Positions 1 to 16,740 of a stretch of DNA of 64,000 bases are shown piece by piece. Under the pieces are notes generated by a model. It was given only the letters and a program-made list of their open reading frames with translations. It was not told the DNA's origin and ran no database searches. Every line of letters starts with the position of its first letter. Within the stretch, counting starts at the first letter, position 1. The stretch is from Azolla pinnata (Eukaryota > Streptophyta > Polypodiopsida > Salviniales > Salviniaceae), in the NCBI GenBank assembly GCA_037176905.1, contig JBBBWG010003003.1:41366-105365 (forward strand). Direction: 5' to 3'. The position numbers and the translations under genes are program-made.

Positions 1-2877
1 TATACCTTAGTTTTTTCATATTTTGCTTCCACGTAATGGTATATTGTTTTGTCTTTGAACCTCTCAAAGTAGTATAGATTGTTCAGTGCTTTCACACTGG
101 CCTGAAGAAAGGAACAGGTTAAGATAGAGCTATGAATGAGGCCTTGAATTATATGGAGACACAGAATACCTCTCTAATAGCACGTGTTGCCTTTGGACCC
201 TTTCCTTTAGCCCAACCAGCAAGTCCATCACCATTGCCACAGATGACTAGTGCAGTATAATTTGTTTCCCCTCCACCCTTCATTCACTTTTAATCATTTA
301 TACTCGTATTATGATGATTTCTATGCATAATTCACGTAAAGGCACAGTATTACCTTTGTTACTTTGAATGTCCGGTTGACATCAACCACCATAGTTCTGA
401 ATTTCTGCAAAACAGTGTACAGAGACAACTTCTCTTCTAGATTTTATGTGCATGTGTTTAGAACAGTCCTCTCTCTGAAGAAAAACTAACCCTTAGGAAA
501 ATCTCTCTTTGCCTAATCCTTAAATATGCAAGCCTCTCGGCTGCATTTTCTGGCCTGTCTGCATCTTCCTCATCAAAGTCCATCTTTTTGTAGCTACCTC
601 CATCACGACCAACAGTGCTACTAAATTCATCTTTGGTCTCAATCCCAGAGCCTTCTTTACCTTCTATACCTTTCCGTTCTCCAGGCTGACCATATTCCCT
701 GTCAAAATCATGAAGTGTGCGTGCTCTTGTGCGCCCTCCTCCACGATAATGGCGTACTCCAGAGTCTACAAAAGAGTTCTAAATTAGAGAGTAGAATTGT
801 GTGCTCTCAGCGCTAAGAAACTTCCTTTAAATGGCAACTAGTGATTGATGGCCCAATTGACAATGGCAGGCAATCTAGAGCCAAATCTAGCTTTGGCGAA
901 GGCATTTAAGTTTGAGATTCTAAAACCACCTTTTGGCCTAAGATTAGGCCATGACTTTCCCCTCCATGGCTGGACCTTTTGGAGAAACTTCATGCTTTTA
1001 CAGTATTGGAGTCTAAACAATGTTTAGTATAATGGTAAAATAAACACAATAGCTAATTGCTTACATTCTGTTGTTGAGATTAAGCTATAATCTACCAAGC
1101 TATGGAAAAAAATACTGACATGTTAATCTATTATTGATGAAACTGGAAATGGCATTCAAAATCAGCAATAATATTATTGGTGCAGAACAGAAATTACTTG
1201 TTTTAGCCTTCTTCTATGAGTTACTATACAATTTTACCTGAAGGTTAAATGCCTAAAAGACAATTTCACAAACCTTGCAATTTCAGCAGGAGTTTCAAGG
1301 CAAGAAGCAAATTTAATAGCAGTTAAATAATGTCATATATGAAGACTACGATACATGCTCCATGTTCAAACAAGTTAATCATAATATTTGAAAGCATACA
1401 TACATTGGAAGGGCTTCAAATGTTGATCCTTGTCAGTTGAAACTGTACCAAGACCTGAGATTCTCGACTGTTCAAAAAGTAAACGTCAATCAGTTCATAC
1501 TAGTATATACAGTAAACAAGCAATTCTCCGGAAATAACGAAGCCTGCCAAATAAAAAACACATTTGAAATTTCCATGATAATGAAGTCAAAATGCATTGG
1601 AGCATGCATTCACTGCCAGTATGTTATTTTCAAGAAAATCCGAGATATCTGAGTTTTTTGCATTTACTTTTAAAAAGATCTCCAGACTTTCATTAATGCC
1701 ACTGGTCGACCAAAAGCATGGATGAAGGGATCACAATCACAGTTGCTAATAAAATCTCTAGAAAATGCTTTTTCTGTCTTAAACATGCACCTCGTTTCGT
1801 CGTCCAAGCGGTTCATAATTGCCTTCATGCATGTATTTCCGTACTCTCTAGTTTTTTCATTATTCCCATACCTTTATCTCTCCTGAGTTTGTATCATATA
1901 CCTTCTTAAAGTCATAAATCACAATACAATGGTCATTCTCTAAGTGACTGCTCTGTTATCATCCATGACAAACTAACTTGATCAATAGTGGTGTTTCAGT
2001 GCAAAGAACTACTTTTGTACGAACTGTTTGACTGTGTATTCCAGCCAATTCACCGAGATTAATGGTCAATAGTACTTCCTAGAAGGTTCACCATGCAAGA
2101 TCCCAGAAAAAACTGATAAGATAGCTGTCAGCTGGTTTCTATTCTTTCCATGTATAGTTTCTTGCTTTAGTTATCTTGCCAATGACGAGGTTCAACTGGC
2201 ATGGTTTCTTGATTGAAAAGGCATGTACTTATTCTTTGAGCAAGCATGTACTCATTCTTTGAGCACCAAGCTAATCCATGCAAATGTACATCCAGATTTT
2301 CCAATTTGCAATTAGTTCCTACCACTTTGAGCTCATAATTTTCTTGCGCACTCTGGGAGACATGCCAATCATTTTCTTTTGTGCTCTGTATAAGACTGAT
2401 CCCATAGAAATATGGTAATTAAGGTCAATGGTATTTCTGTGGAACAGATCATTGATGTAACAAACAAAGTTGAGATTCTTTGTTAAAACACTAACAGATA
2501 CAAGTTGAGATTCTTCATGGGTGAACAAACGCTCGATCTCTTTTTCCAGAGCTTTGCAGAGCCTGTCTTAATGAGGAACCAGCCCAGCAATAAGACTGGA
2601 GTCTTGGGTTTAGAGTGCAAGGTTCAGCCTACCGACAAGCTATTCCTTAGATCAATCAATACGAAGACACAATTCATTCAGCCAGCAGCGGGATCGGATC
2701 AGGTCCTCCTACCTGTGGGCAATGCCACTCCTTGAGAGCAGAAACCTTGGGAAGGGAAGCGTTACGGGCAGTAGAAGCAACCACCGCGCTGCTGGTGCCG
2801 GTGCTGCTGCTGCTGCTGCTGCAGGTGGTGGGCGAAGAAGCGAGCTTGGCCACGAGTTTGCATATGCTTGACCTCAT
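1..2877 (-). CDS. Mitochondrial small ribosomal subunit protein uS5 (3' end outside window)
   Basis: Spliced gene read on the minus strand. Four exons join in frame: 491..765, 354..404, 170..277 and <1..101 (the last may end at a possible donor near position 6). They encode a stretch containing FRTMVVDVNRTFKVTKGG, then VICGNGDGLAGWAKGKGP and ALNNLYYFERFKDKTIYHYV, the S5 fold of plant mitochondrial uS5 with its KGKGP-type loop. The first two segments correspond to the RNA-binding S5 N-terminal domain. A probable first exon, 2713..2877, starts MRSSICKLVAKLAS and is Ser/Ala/Arg-rich with few acidic residues, like a mitochondrial transit peptide. It ends at a CAG/GTAGG donor. A candidate middle exon, 2323..2436 (ends VRKKIMSSK), has good splice sites. 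Its phase fits neither neighbour, so at least one more exon remains unfound in 766-2712. The product would act in mitochondrial translation. The family call is firm; the 5' structure is tentative. Confidence 0.82.
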
Positions 2878-2904
2878 CTTGCACTCGCTGGAGAAGCGAG
2901 AAAA

Positions 2905-3120
2905 ATATCGAGAGCGAGAGAAAGAGAGAGAAAGAGACAGGAGGAGGAGGAGGAGGAGGAACAACTACAGGTGGCTCGAAGAAGAGGCAGGCAGGAGGAG
3001 AAGGAAGGCTCCTGCGCTCATCTCTGTCGCTGTCTCTGGCAGAGAAGCAGAGAGCACAGTGAAGAAGAAGAAAGAAGAAGGAGAAGAAGAAAGAAGAAGG
3101 AGAAGAAGAAGGAAGAAGGG
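2905..3120. repeat. Purine-rich simple repeats (GAGA, GGA, GAA)
   Basis: AG-only tracts at 2905-2970 and 3055-3120, just upstream of the probable uS5 start codon at 2877. They would lie in its 5' UTR or core promoter as a CT-rich tract on the coding strand. Open frames across them are low-complexity and are not called. Confidence 0.8.
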
Positions 3121-3187
3121 CCTAAGGGTCTGGTGTGAATGAGCCCATAAGTTTTGAAAACTTTTTTTCTCATAAGAAAAAAACATT

Positions 3188-4070
3188 GCCCAAGCAAGAG
3201 AAAGATCACAACTGTAGGGGTCATTAACTTTTAACAAGGTTTTTTTGTCTCCTTTTCAATGGGGTTTTCGTTGAAGGCCGTAGAGTTTTACCAGCTCTAA
3301 CATATAAGGTTGTGTTTGATGATTGTGTTTCGATGATCTAAGGACTTGGGTGCGTAATCTAGCTGGAGCTTGAGGATCAGTTTCTTATTTGATGGACTTT
3401 CTGGAGTATCTCAACATATATGTCGTATAAGATAAAAAAGTTAATTTGACAATTTTCATAGTTATGGTGACTGAAAAAATTGCCCAAGCAAAGAGAAAGA
3501 TTACAACTGTGGGGGTCATTAACTTTTAACAAGGTTTTTTGTCTCCTTTTCAATGGGGTTTTCGTTGAAGGCCGTAGAGTTTTACTAGCTCCAGCATACA
3601 AGGTTGTCTTTGATGATTGTATTTCATGATCGGAGGACTTGGGTGCGTAATCTAGCTGGAGCTTGAGGAACAGTTTCTTATTTGATAGACTTTCTGGAGT
3701 ATCTCAACATGTATGTCGGATAAGATAAAAAAGTTAATTTGACAATTTTCATAGTTATGGTGTATGAAAAAATTGTCCAAGCAAAGAGAAAGATTACAAT
3801 TGTGGGGGTCATTAAATTTTAACAAGGTTTTTTGTCTCCTTTTCAATGGGGTTTTCATTGACAACGATGGTAGAGTTTTACCAGTTCCAACATATAAGGT
3901 TGTGTTTGATGATTGTGTTTATTGATCTGAGGATTTGGGTGCGTAATCTAGTTGGAGCTTGAGGATTGGTCTCTTATTTGATGGACTTTCTGGAGTATCT
4001 CAACATATTTGTCGAAAAAAAGAAAAGTTAATTTGACGATTTGCACAGTTATGTTGTATGAAAACTTTGT
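3188..4070. repeat. Three tandem copies of a ~293-bp unit
   Basis: The unit starts near 3188, 3482 and 3774, each time with a form of GCCCAAGCAAAGAGAAAGAT followed by GGGGTCATTAAC. It runs through a conserved TCTGGAGTATCTCAACATAT and ends in a block around TTAATTTGACAATTTTCATA. Spacing is 294 and 292 bp. Copies differ by scattered substitutions and small indels; copy 3 is the most diverged. No splice or coding signal was recognised inside. Confidence 0.9.
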
Positions 4071-5149
4071 CCCCATATGAAGTAGATTTATGTCATTTTT
4101 TGTATTATAACACCTTAGAAAGTTGTGATTGCTATATCGTTACTTTTGAAGAAGTTTTGATAGCAAGGTTTTTTTTTGCATTGTCATGTTGTCCTAATAT
4201 AAACATACATTTATGGAAAAAAAAATCAGAAGATCTGGACCCAAAGTTGCAACTTGTTCCGATCCATCCGGAGAGCTTTTTTTTGCTCAAAAAGTTTGTG
4301 AAATCATGTCGAAATAGTATGCTTTACAACGCACTGATCAACTTTGTTTTCCTGCTCAAGTCGTCAAACAGGAAATGAATCAGATCGCGTGGGGTCTAGC
4401 GACGGAAAGATCCGGTGATTAATTATCTCGATCGAGCTCCTGATACGAGCTAAAGACTGGCGCGATGCTGTTGACTGTTGCAGTAGACAGATTCCACTCC
4501 CATCATTCCAGACAAACGTTTTGAACAGGTCTTTCATATCTTACCGGGCTGCATTTAGAACGCTGATATATCTCAAGGATGCCCTCGTTTCGCTCTTACT
4601 ATCGTGAGCTACGATTTTTTGTCCATGTTCACACTTACGAGTCCAGATTGCGGCTCCTAAACATTGTCGTTGCATCGATGAAATTTGTGTTGAAAAAAAA
4701 ACCATATATATATGTATATATATATTGCACCAAGAGGGTGGCCTCTGGGCAAATATAATAACTAAGGGACATAAATGTAAAAAGAAAGAATGTGTGATTT
4801 TGAAGTCAAGGCTTCTTGCATGAATGAACTCTGCATGCATTCTCCGCTCGGAATGTGATAAATGCAAGATCCCCCCTCGTGTCTGCGAGACCCAGCACTC
4901 TCTGAAGCTCATTGCTGCTCAAGCTCGGGCTTGTCGAATTCATCCAATCGATCACAACTGTAAAAAAAAAGAACAGAAAAAAAGGAGCTCCGATATAATT
5001 AAAGCAGAACTCTGGATGCACGAGTACATACAAGCGGACAGACGATGTTCATATCGGCGTGGGCTCGGCTTCTACTGGAATGGTCTCTGGAACCAGCCGA
5101 GTTTTGACAGCGAACATCCGCCTCAACTAGCTAGCTGCTACGGCTCCTG
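4071..5149. other. Intergenic, no gene recognised
   Basis: About 1.1 kb between the 293-bp repeat and the 50-bp array. Frames of up to about 125 codons exist, but they overlap on both strands and show no family signal. A short TA-rich dinucleotide tract lies near 4705-4725. Confidence 0.6.
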
Positions 5150-5795
5150 GCAACTGTTTCATACAGTGAATTTCGACAGTCCCGTCATATGCTATCCCCG
5201 CTAGTGTTTTATACAGTGAATTTCGACAATTCCGTCAGACGCGATCGCAGCTAGTGTTATGTAGAGTGGATTTCCACAATTCTGTCAAACGCTATCCCAG
5301 CTAGTGTTATGAACACTGAATTTCGACAATTCTGTCGTATGCTATCCCAGCTAGTGTTTTATACAATGAATTTCGACAATTCTGTCGTATTCTATCCCAA
5401 CCAGCGTTTTACATAGTGAATTTCGACAATTCTGTCATATGCTATCCCAACTAATGTTTTATACAAGGAAAATTCCGTCATATGCTATCCCAGCTAATGT
5501 CATGTACAGCGAATTTCGATGATTCCATCATATGCTATCCCGGCTAGTGTTTCATACAGCGAATTTCGACGATTCTGTCGGGTGTGCTATTCCAGCTAGT
5601 GTTTCATACCAACGAATTTCGACGATTCTGTCGTGTGCTATCCCAGCTAGTGTTTCATACCAATGAATTTCGACAATTCTGTCGTATGCTATCCCAGCTA
5701 GTGTTTTATACGCCGAAGTTCGACAGATTTGCCATAAGTTAGTTATCCCAGAGCCAGTGTTTTCGATACAACGAATTCCGACGATTCTGTCACAA
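5150..5795. repeat. 50-bp minisatellite, about 13 units
   Basis: Head-to-tail units of 50-51 bp with the core GAATTTCGACAATTCTGTC followed by TGCTATCCCAGCTAGT. Starts lie near 5156, 5206, 5256, 5306, 5356, 5406, 5456 (a 43-bp deletion unit), 5499, 5549, 5601, 5652, 5703 and 5759. Divergence rises toward both ends. The array lies 5' of the ankyrin gene leader. Confidence 0.93.
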
Positions 5796-6159
5796 GGTCG
5801 AAATCCGGCCTCTGCCCACCAGCTGACGAGAGCTCCTACAACCAGCTCGATCGATCGATCGATCGGGGCCCATGTTCCCCTTGATTGCGGAAGATTTCCA
5901 TCAGGGTTTCGCGAGGCAGAAAAAAGTTCCCCAAATCCGGAGAAGATCGGAAGAAAAGAGCCGTGAAATTCAGTGGGCGATGGTGCTGCTGCTGCTGCAG
6001 ATGATGCCGATGCTGCTGCTGCTGGTAGTGGTGGTGATGATGATGATGATGATGGTGGTGATGATGGTGGTGGACCCATCAATGATCTTGACGGCTATGG
6101 CGAAGAAAAGGACTAGCACAGAATAAAGCAGCGCAGATCAAGCCGGGACACACTCTTCT

Positions 6160-6180
6160 TCTTCTTCTTCTTCTTCTTTC

Positions 6181-6222
<42 letters not shown>
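6160..6222. repeat. Microsatellites (TTC)n and (GA)n in the ankyrin gene 5' leader region
   Basis: About nine CTT triplets are followed by about 17 GA dinucleotides. Together they form a pyrimidine-to-purine switch in the likely leader or core promoter of the downstream gene. Confidence 0.85.
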
Positions 6223-6225
<3 letters not shown>

Positions 6226-6543
6226 GGGAGGGAAAGGGGAGAGAGAGCTCAGAGAGCGATGGAAGAAGCATTTCTCCACGCAAAGGAAGAAGGGAAGTGG
6301 AAAGAAGGGCAAAGGTAAAGAGGAGAGATACGCTCATGGCATCTTCTTCTGCTTCTGCTTCTGCTTCTGGTTCAGATTAGTTCAGATGATCCTGAAATCT
6401 GAGCTCTAGGTATGGATACTTGCTCTCTGCCTCTGTTTTGATTTGGGTTTTTGATTTTGACCCTTCCTCCTTCCTTTCTGTTCCCCTTTGGTTCTTGGTA
6501 ATCTATCTCTCGCTCGAGATCTCACTCCAACCCCTCCTCGCAG

Positions 6544-7158
6544 GTAAAGAAGCTCTGGGTCTGTCTGTCTATCTATCTATCTATCGTGCTTGCTGCGACT
6601 CTTTCCTATGCCCCATTTTAGGGTTTTGGGTTTTCAGAGGGCTTGTAGACTATGCCAAAATGTAGGGTTTCGGGTTTGGATCTGGTGTTCCAAGGATCCT
6701 TCGGGAACGTTGCAGTTTGCTTTTGCTCTGGGCCGTAGAATCTTCAGAACCCATGTTCTGATTTGATATTGCTTTGAAGGGCTTTCTGAAATCCTTCAAG
6801 TCTCCGTTGCTATCTCGAGTTTTGAAAGGGATGATGACAATCGAACGGCTTCATCAACGGTTTAGGTTCTGTAGGTTTCTGGAACTTTAGGGTTCTTCTT
6901 TCCCCTCTTGTAGAACAAGTTTGATCTAATGTTCTGGCTTTTGCAGCTCTAGGGCTTCTCTTTTTCCCCATCGTAGAAAAAGCTTGATCTTTTTGTAGTT
7001 TTGTGGTGGAACGAGTTTGATCTTTGATTAGTCTTTTAGGTTTCTGGAGCATGGTCTGATCTTTCGTTACATTTTTAGGTTTCTGGAATCCTGGGTCCTT
7101 GTTTATCCTTTCACTATTTCTAACAGAATGCCAATTCCTTGTTATTTTCGTCTTGCAG
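6544..7158 (+). other. Probable intron in the ankyrin gene 5' UTR
   Basis: A CAG/GTAAAG donor at 6544 and a TCTTGCAG acceptor ending at 7158 flank a T-rich 615-bp stretch. No coding frame is needed here, because the start codon at 7205 lies after the acceptor. Confidence 0.5.
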
Positions 7159-7204
7159 AGATACTATATAATTCTCTCTCTTTGTGTGCGCTTTGCCCTC
7201 TGCC

Positions 7205-9855
7205 ATGGCTTCTCTCCCGAGAGAAGAGTTGATGAAATACCTTCACAGCCCTGTTCATCATGCGGTGGCATCGAGAGACTATGTGGCCCTACGGAGGATC
7301 ACTTCATCTCTCCCGAAGCTCGCAAAGGCGGAGGAAATCATATCTGAAAGCCATGCGATCGCAGAAGAAATGAAAGCAGAGAAACTGTCTTCAGTATTAG
7401 ATAGAAGAGATGTTCCTGGAAGAGAAACGCCTCTACATCTGGCTGTTAGAATGGGTGATGCAGTGGCCGCAGAGATCTTGATGGCATCTGGCATCGACTG
7501 GAGTTTGCAGAACGAGCAAGGATGGAGTGCTTTACAAGAAGCTGTTTGTGCTCGTGAAGATGCCATAGCCATGGTGATTATGAGGTATTATCAACCCATG
7601 GCTTGGGCAAAATGGTGTCGGAGAGTCCCCCGGGTTATCTCTGCGATGAATACGATGAGAGATTTCTACATGGAGCTAACTTTCCATTTTGAGAGCTCGG
7701 TAATTCCATTTATAGGCAGGATCGCGCCCTCTGATACTTACCGTATATGGAAACGTGGGTCTAATCTGAGAGCTGACATGACTCTTGCCGGATTTGACGG
7801 GTTAAGGATACAGAGATCAGATCAGAGCTTCTTGTTTCTCGGCGAAGGTAGCCCTGATGGGAAGATCCCCCCTGGATCCTTATGCATGCTGAATCACAAA
7901 GAGAAGGAAGTCATGAATGCTTTGGCTAGAGCTGGTACCCAGCCCACCGATGCTGAAATTGCTCAGGAGGTTGCAGCCATGTCTCAAACGAATATGTATA
8001 GACCTGGGATTGATGTAACTCAAGCGGAGGTCTTGCCTCAATTGACATGGAGGAGACAAGAAAAGTTGGAAATGGTCGGGCAGTGGAAAGCTAAGCTATA
8101 TGATATGCATCATGTTGTGGTGAGTGTGAAGTCGAGAAGAGTTCCAGGTGCCATGACGGATGAAGAGCTCTTTGGGACCTCAGGAAGTAGTGTCAAAGAA
8201 GATGAAGATGTGGAAGATTTCTCCGGACTCTTAACCGAGGAAGAAAAGAAGCAGTTGGAAATAGCACTGAAAATGGAGTATGTGGATGGAGATGAGGATT
8301 GCTATGCGGATGGCATTGGGAAGTCCTACTTAGGTATATCGAATAGCTGCCGTGGGATTGATGGTTTTCGGGATGAGAAATCTCGACTCAGCCTATCGAG
8401 GTTGGATCTGAATGTTGATAGAAAGGATGATAAGAAGGGATGGTTTTCTTGGGGAAAGCGCAGCTTAAAACATGATGGATCTAGAAAGATAGATCCCCCG
8501 AGGAACTCTTTCTCGAGTGAAGCTAAAGTTACGGATTTCGTCGACAACAGTTTCAGAGGAGATTCTGGAGCAAAGAGTGCAAAGAGACCGGTTGGAGCTC
8601 GCAGATCTTCAGAGAGACGCCCATCAGATTTTACACTAGATATTGAGAGCCCCATGCACAGAAGAGAGAAGGAACTCAGAAAATTATCGGGTTCAAGAGA
8701 ACAAGCAAGGAAGAGGAAGGTTACTCCAAGCAATGATGGGAGTGATGAAAATGTATACAAAAAGGGTGTTAGACCTGTCCTTTGGTTAACACACAGTTTT
8801 CCGCTGGATATAGAGGAGCTTTTGCCCTTACTGGATATTCTTGCAAGCAAAGTGAAAGCTGTTCGCCGGCTTCGGGAGTTGCTCACTACAAAGCTGCCCG
8901 CAGGAACATTTCCTGTCAAGGTATTGTGTACATATACTATATTCTCAATTGTTTGAATAATTTGCTAGCAAAACAATGGGTGGAGAGAATGACATTAAGA
9001 GACCAAAGTTTTCTTTCTAAATTTATTCAAATGCATTAACATCAAGTTATATAAGCCTTCCATTCACTTACATGGATGTATGTGCTAATTCTCTTTCATG
9101 GGTATGAATTTGGGCATAAAAACCATTCAAGAGAGTTAATCATCACAAAGCTGCTCACAGGAACATTTCCTATGAAGGTATTGTCTGCATATAATATATT
9201 CACAATATTTTTCGTAGCGGGAAAGCATTGAAATAGCAAAGTTTTTATTTTAATTCTTCACGTGCCTTCCATTCACTGCCATGGATGCCATATAACGCAT
9301 CTTCTATCTGTTGTACACCTGCTTCTTTATCTCTTCTTTTGGAGGAGCAGAGCATGAGACTCGAGTAGAAATGGAATCTGTAAACATATGAGATCTCACG
9401 AGTGGAACTTGAAGAAGTTTTTAACTGTATGGTTTTTGGTAGATCATAAAAAGCTTGGGTACTTACAGGTTGCAATACCCATTGTGCCAACCATTCGTGT
9501 GCTGGTTACCTTCAGCAAATTCGAGGAGTTAGTCCCCAAAGATGTGTTTGCGACTCCTCCGAGTAGTCCCAACGAACTCCTTGCGACGGAGAATGGTGCT
9601 AATGGTGATTTTACTCACTCTTCAGGCTCATGGTTGTCGTGGATAAAAAATTCTGCAAACAGAGTAAGCAAGTTGTCCAACTCGACCCCCCAATGCAACA
9701 ACACCACAGAAGACACCGTCGATCCCTTCCTCATTCCAGCAGACTATACCTGGACTAATGTAGAAGTGAAGAAACATAAGAGCAAGGAAAAGCAGCCGAA
9801 GAGGAAAGGTTCCAAGCCTGTCCAGAACGCTTCGGATTGTAACGAGGAGAGATAG
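7205..9855 (+). CDS. Ankyrin repeat / GPCR-chaperone domain protein (ANKRD13 type)
   Basis: Two coding exons, 7205..8920 and 9469..9855, join in phase 0 to give about 700 residues. The start is GCCATGG at 7205; the open frame begins 21 bases earlier but this ATG has the better context and begins MASLPREELMKYL as in relatives. Residues about 15-130 form two to three ankyrin repeats (SPVHHAV, ETPLHLAVRMGD, GWSALQEAV). Residues about 145-600 match the GPCR-chaperone-1 domain, with FHFESSVIPF, APSDTYRIWKR, LAGFDGLRIQR and, after the splice, IPIVPTIRVLVTF. Basic and Ser-rich linkers interrupt it. The C-terminal tail is Lys-rich. Relatives are proposed to assist biogenesis of membrane proteins at the ER; the plant members are largely uncharacterised. 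Role here is inferred from family only. Confidence 0.92.
8875..9300 (+). repeat. Imperfect duplication of an exon end and donor inside the ankyrin gene intron
   Basis: The last ~45 bases of exon 1 plus its donor (8876-8950) recur at 9135-9210. Both copies carry AGGAACATTTCCT followed by AAGGTATTGT. A second block, CCTTCCATTCAC plus CATGGATG, recurs at about 9057 and 9268. The second copy lies in the intron, so it forms a decoy exon end with an intact GT donor. Confidence 0.8.
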
Positions 9856-11149
9856 ACCGATGAATGGAAACATCGTCTTCTCTGTTACGACTTTCTTTCA
9901 TTCAACTATTTTATGGAAGAAAGTAAAGGAACATACACAATTGTTTCATACATCGTAAGGGGTATCTTGTTGTGGAAGGCAAAAAAACATAGGGATGTTC
10001 TGGGACACATGGTGCTCTTCATTTCAGTAAGATCTTTGTCATAACGATGAGTATGAGCTATTCATTCATGTAAGATCTTTGTTATAACTACCTAAATGAG
10101 GAACTAAGGGGAGAGGGGGGGGGGGGGGGGCTTCAAAAAAGTCTGGTTGTTATGGCTCCAGTTTGCCAGTGAAATATATTTGGAAAACGTTTTATAACAG
10201 AATTACAACAACCCTTGTAAAAGAGAAATTATGCAACGGTCTGTAAAAACTGTTGGAATTTTCAATAAGAGATTATACAAAACGTGGATGTGCTCTATTC
10301 ATCTCCCGGATTGGTGTTCAGAATCAAAGTGGACGGTATGTAATATGTTCGATGCCGATATAATGTGTTTAGGATGATCTGCCGATGTATGGAGCCATTG
10401 CATTGGCAGATCATCCTAAAATCCAAACCCTAGATCAGAGGAGCCAAATCCACCATACTGCAATGAATTAGCTTCTATTCTGTGCACTGCCCCAATCACA
10501 GGCAATAATCTTTGGTTGCATTACCATTTGCATTTCTTGGACTTCCCAAGGTTGTGATTTGAACAACTTGGTAACTAGAAAGGAGAGCTTTTAAAAAGCC
10601 TCTACTACCGATATTGGCTTGACAAGCTTTTGGCGAAAAATGCTCGCTACGACATGCTTCCAAATGATCCCTGTTTTCGAAAATGCAAAGTTACTAAGCC
10701 ATTGCTCACAAGGATCCACAGTTAAACACCAAAAGATGGTATCCAACTAACTGGGATATTTCCTGAACCCCATCAAATTCCATCATCATTGCTATCAAAG
10801 ATTCTTATCGATGAAAACATGCCTTCATTCCAATTGAAAGCCTTTGGGGCACAAAAGACTCGCGTATCAAATGACTTCCATTAAAAGGGTAACAAATTAT
10901 ACAAATCTGCCGCGGGAAATGGGTCCCAATCAAACCACACAAACATGATCCCCAATAGCTTCATGACTCGTTTCTGGCTACAGGTCTGTTATTCAAGGCA
11001 GTGTTAGTACTGACCGCATTATCGTGGAGTCGCGTGCAAATCTTAAGTCCATTTATTCACCGACTAAATCAACAACTCTCCACCCTCTCAGTTTATGCTT
11101 GTGTTGTGAGCTCATGCGGTGCAAGAGCGAATTCTCTATGACTTTGATG
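9856..11149. other. Convergent 3' flanks of the ankyrin and IDH genes
   Basis: Both genes point into this 1.3-kb interval, so it should hold both 3' UTRs. It contains a 14-base poly-G run near 10117 and the hairpin listed separately. No additional gene was recognised. Confidence 0.6.
10369..10419. repeat. Inverted repeat with 19-base arms
   Basis: TTAGGATGATCTGCCGATG at 10369-10387 pairs with CATTGGCAGATCATCCTAA at 10401-10419 with a single mismatch across a 13-base loop. It lies between two convergent genes, about 510 bases past the ankyrin stop. Confidence 0.85.
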
Positions 11150-16002
<4,853 letters not shown>

Positions 16003-16329
16003 TACCAATTCAATCAACCAATCAATCGATTCAATCAATCAATTCGATCAGGTACGGCGAGCAGGCGTTCCGTTCACGTGTTCAGAGCGCGGGGGGGCGG
16101 AGGCCGTGAGGATATCCTGCAGGATCTGGCGATGGCGATGGCGAGGGCGAGGGCGAGGGCGAAGGTCGTTCTTTTCTTCTGTTCTTTCTTCTGCGGCCAG
16201 AAATGTAGATTCTCAGAACTATTGAATTTCAAGAATAATTAATTAATCAATTTAAAAAAACAAAATTAATTGTACATACGCTTCAAATGTACGTATCCAT
16301 AACATCGGTGTATGCGGCATACGTATTAT

Positions 16330-16740
16330 ACGCCTCTAGATATCGTCGTATACGTATCGTATGTCTCTGGAAGTTTCCGTACGCGTATTGTATGCCTCTA
16401 GGCATCGCCATATATGTATTATATGCCTCTAGATATCGTCGTATACGTATCATATGCCTCTGGACGCCACCGTATACATATTGTATGCCTCTGGGCATCG
16501 CCATATATGTATTATACGCATTTGGACGTCGCCGTTTACGTATTGTATGCCTTTGGGCGTCGCCACATACGCATTATATACTTTTGGACACCGCCGTTTA
16601 CGTATCGTACGCCTTTGGGCATCACCGTATACGCACTATACGCTTCTGGACGTCACCGTTCACGTATCGTACGCCTCTGGGCGTATATCATGCCTTTGGA
16701 CGTTGGCGTTACAGGAACACGCATCGGCATCGCTGTATAT
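16330..16740. repeat. 31-bp minisatellite with higher-order structure
   Basis: Eleven units of exactly 31 bp run from 16330 to 16670 with no indel, then decay to about 16740. The core is ATGCCTCTGGGCATCGCC followed by a TACGTAT-type stretch. Units 1-3 resemble units 4-6, a 93-bp period. From unit 5 on, GGAC and GGGC units alternate, a 62-bp period. The array begins 328 bases upstream of the IDH start codon. Frames of 70-160 codons on both strands arise because the array has no stops in several phases. Confidence 0.93.

Noticed and set aside
838-1027. Overlapping 60-codon frames on both strands
   Set aside because: No recognised family and no splice signals that fit the uS5 exons; possibly a decayed repeat, not a gene.
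2732-3142. 136-codon plus-strand frame with Arg/Glu/Lys runs
   Set aside because: It is antisense to the probable uS5 first exon and then runs through GAGA/GAA simple repeats.
5150-5795. CRISPR-like regular spacing of repeats (also 31-bp and 30/33-bp arrays)
   Set aside because: Units are contiguous with no unique spacers, no cas genes are present, and the host is a plant nucleus.
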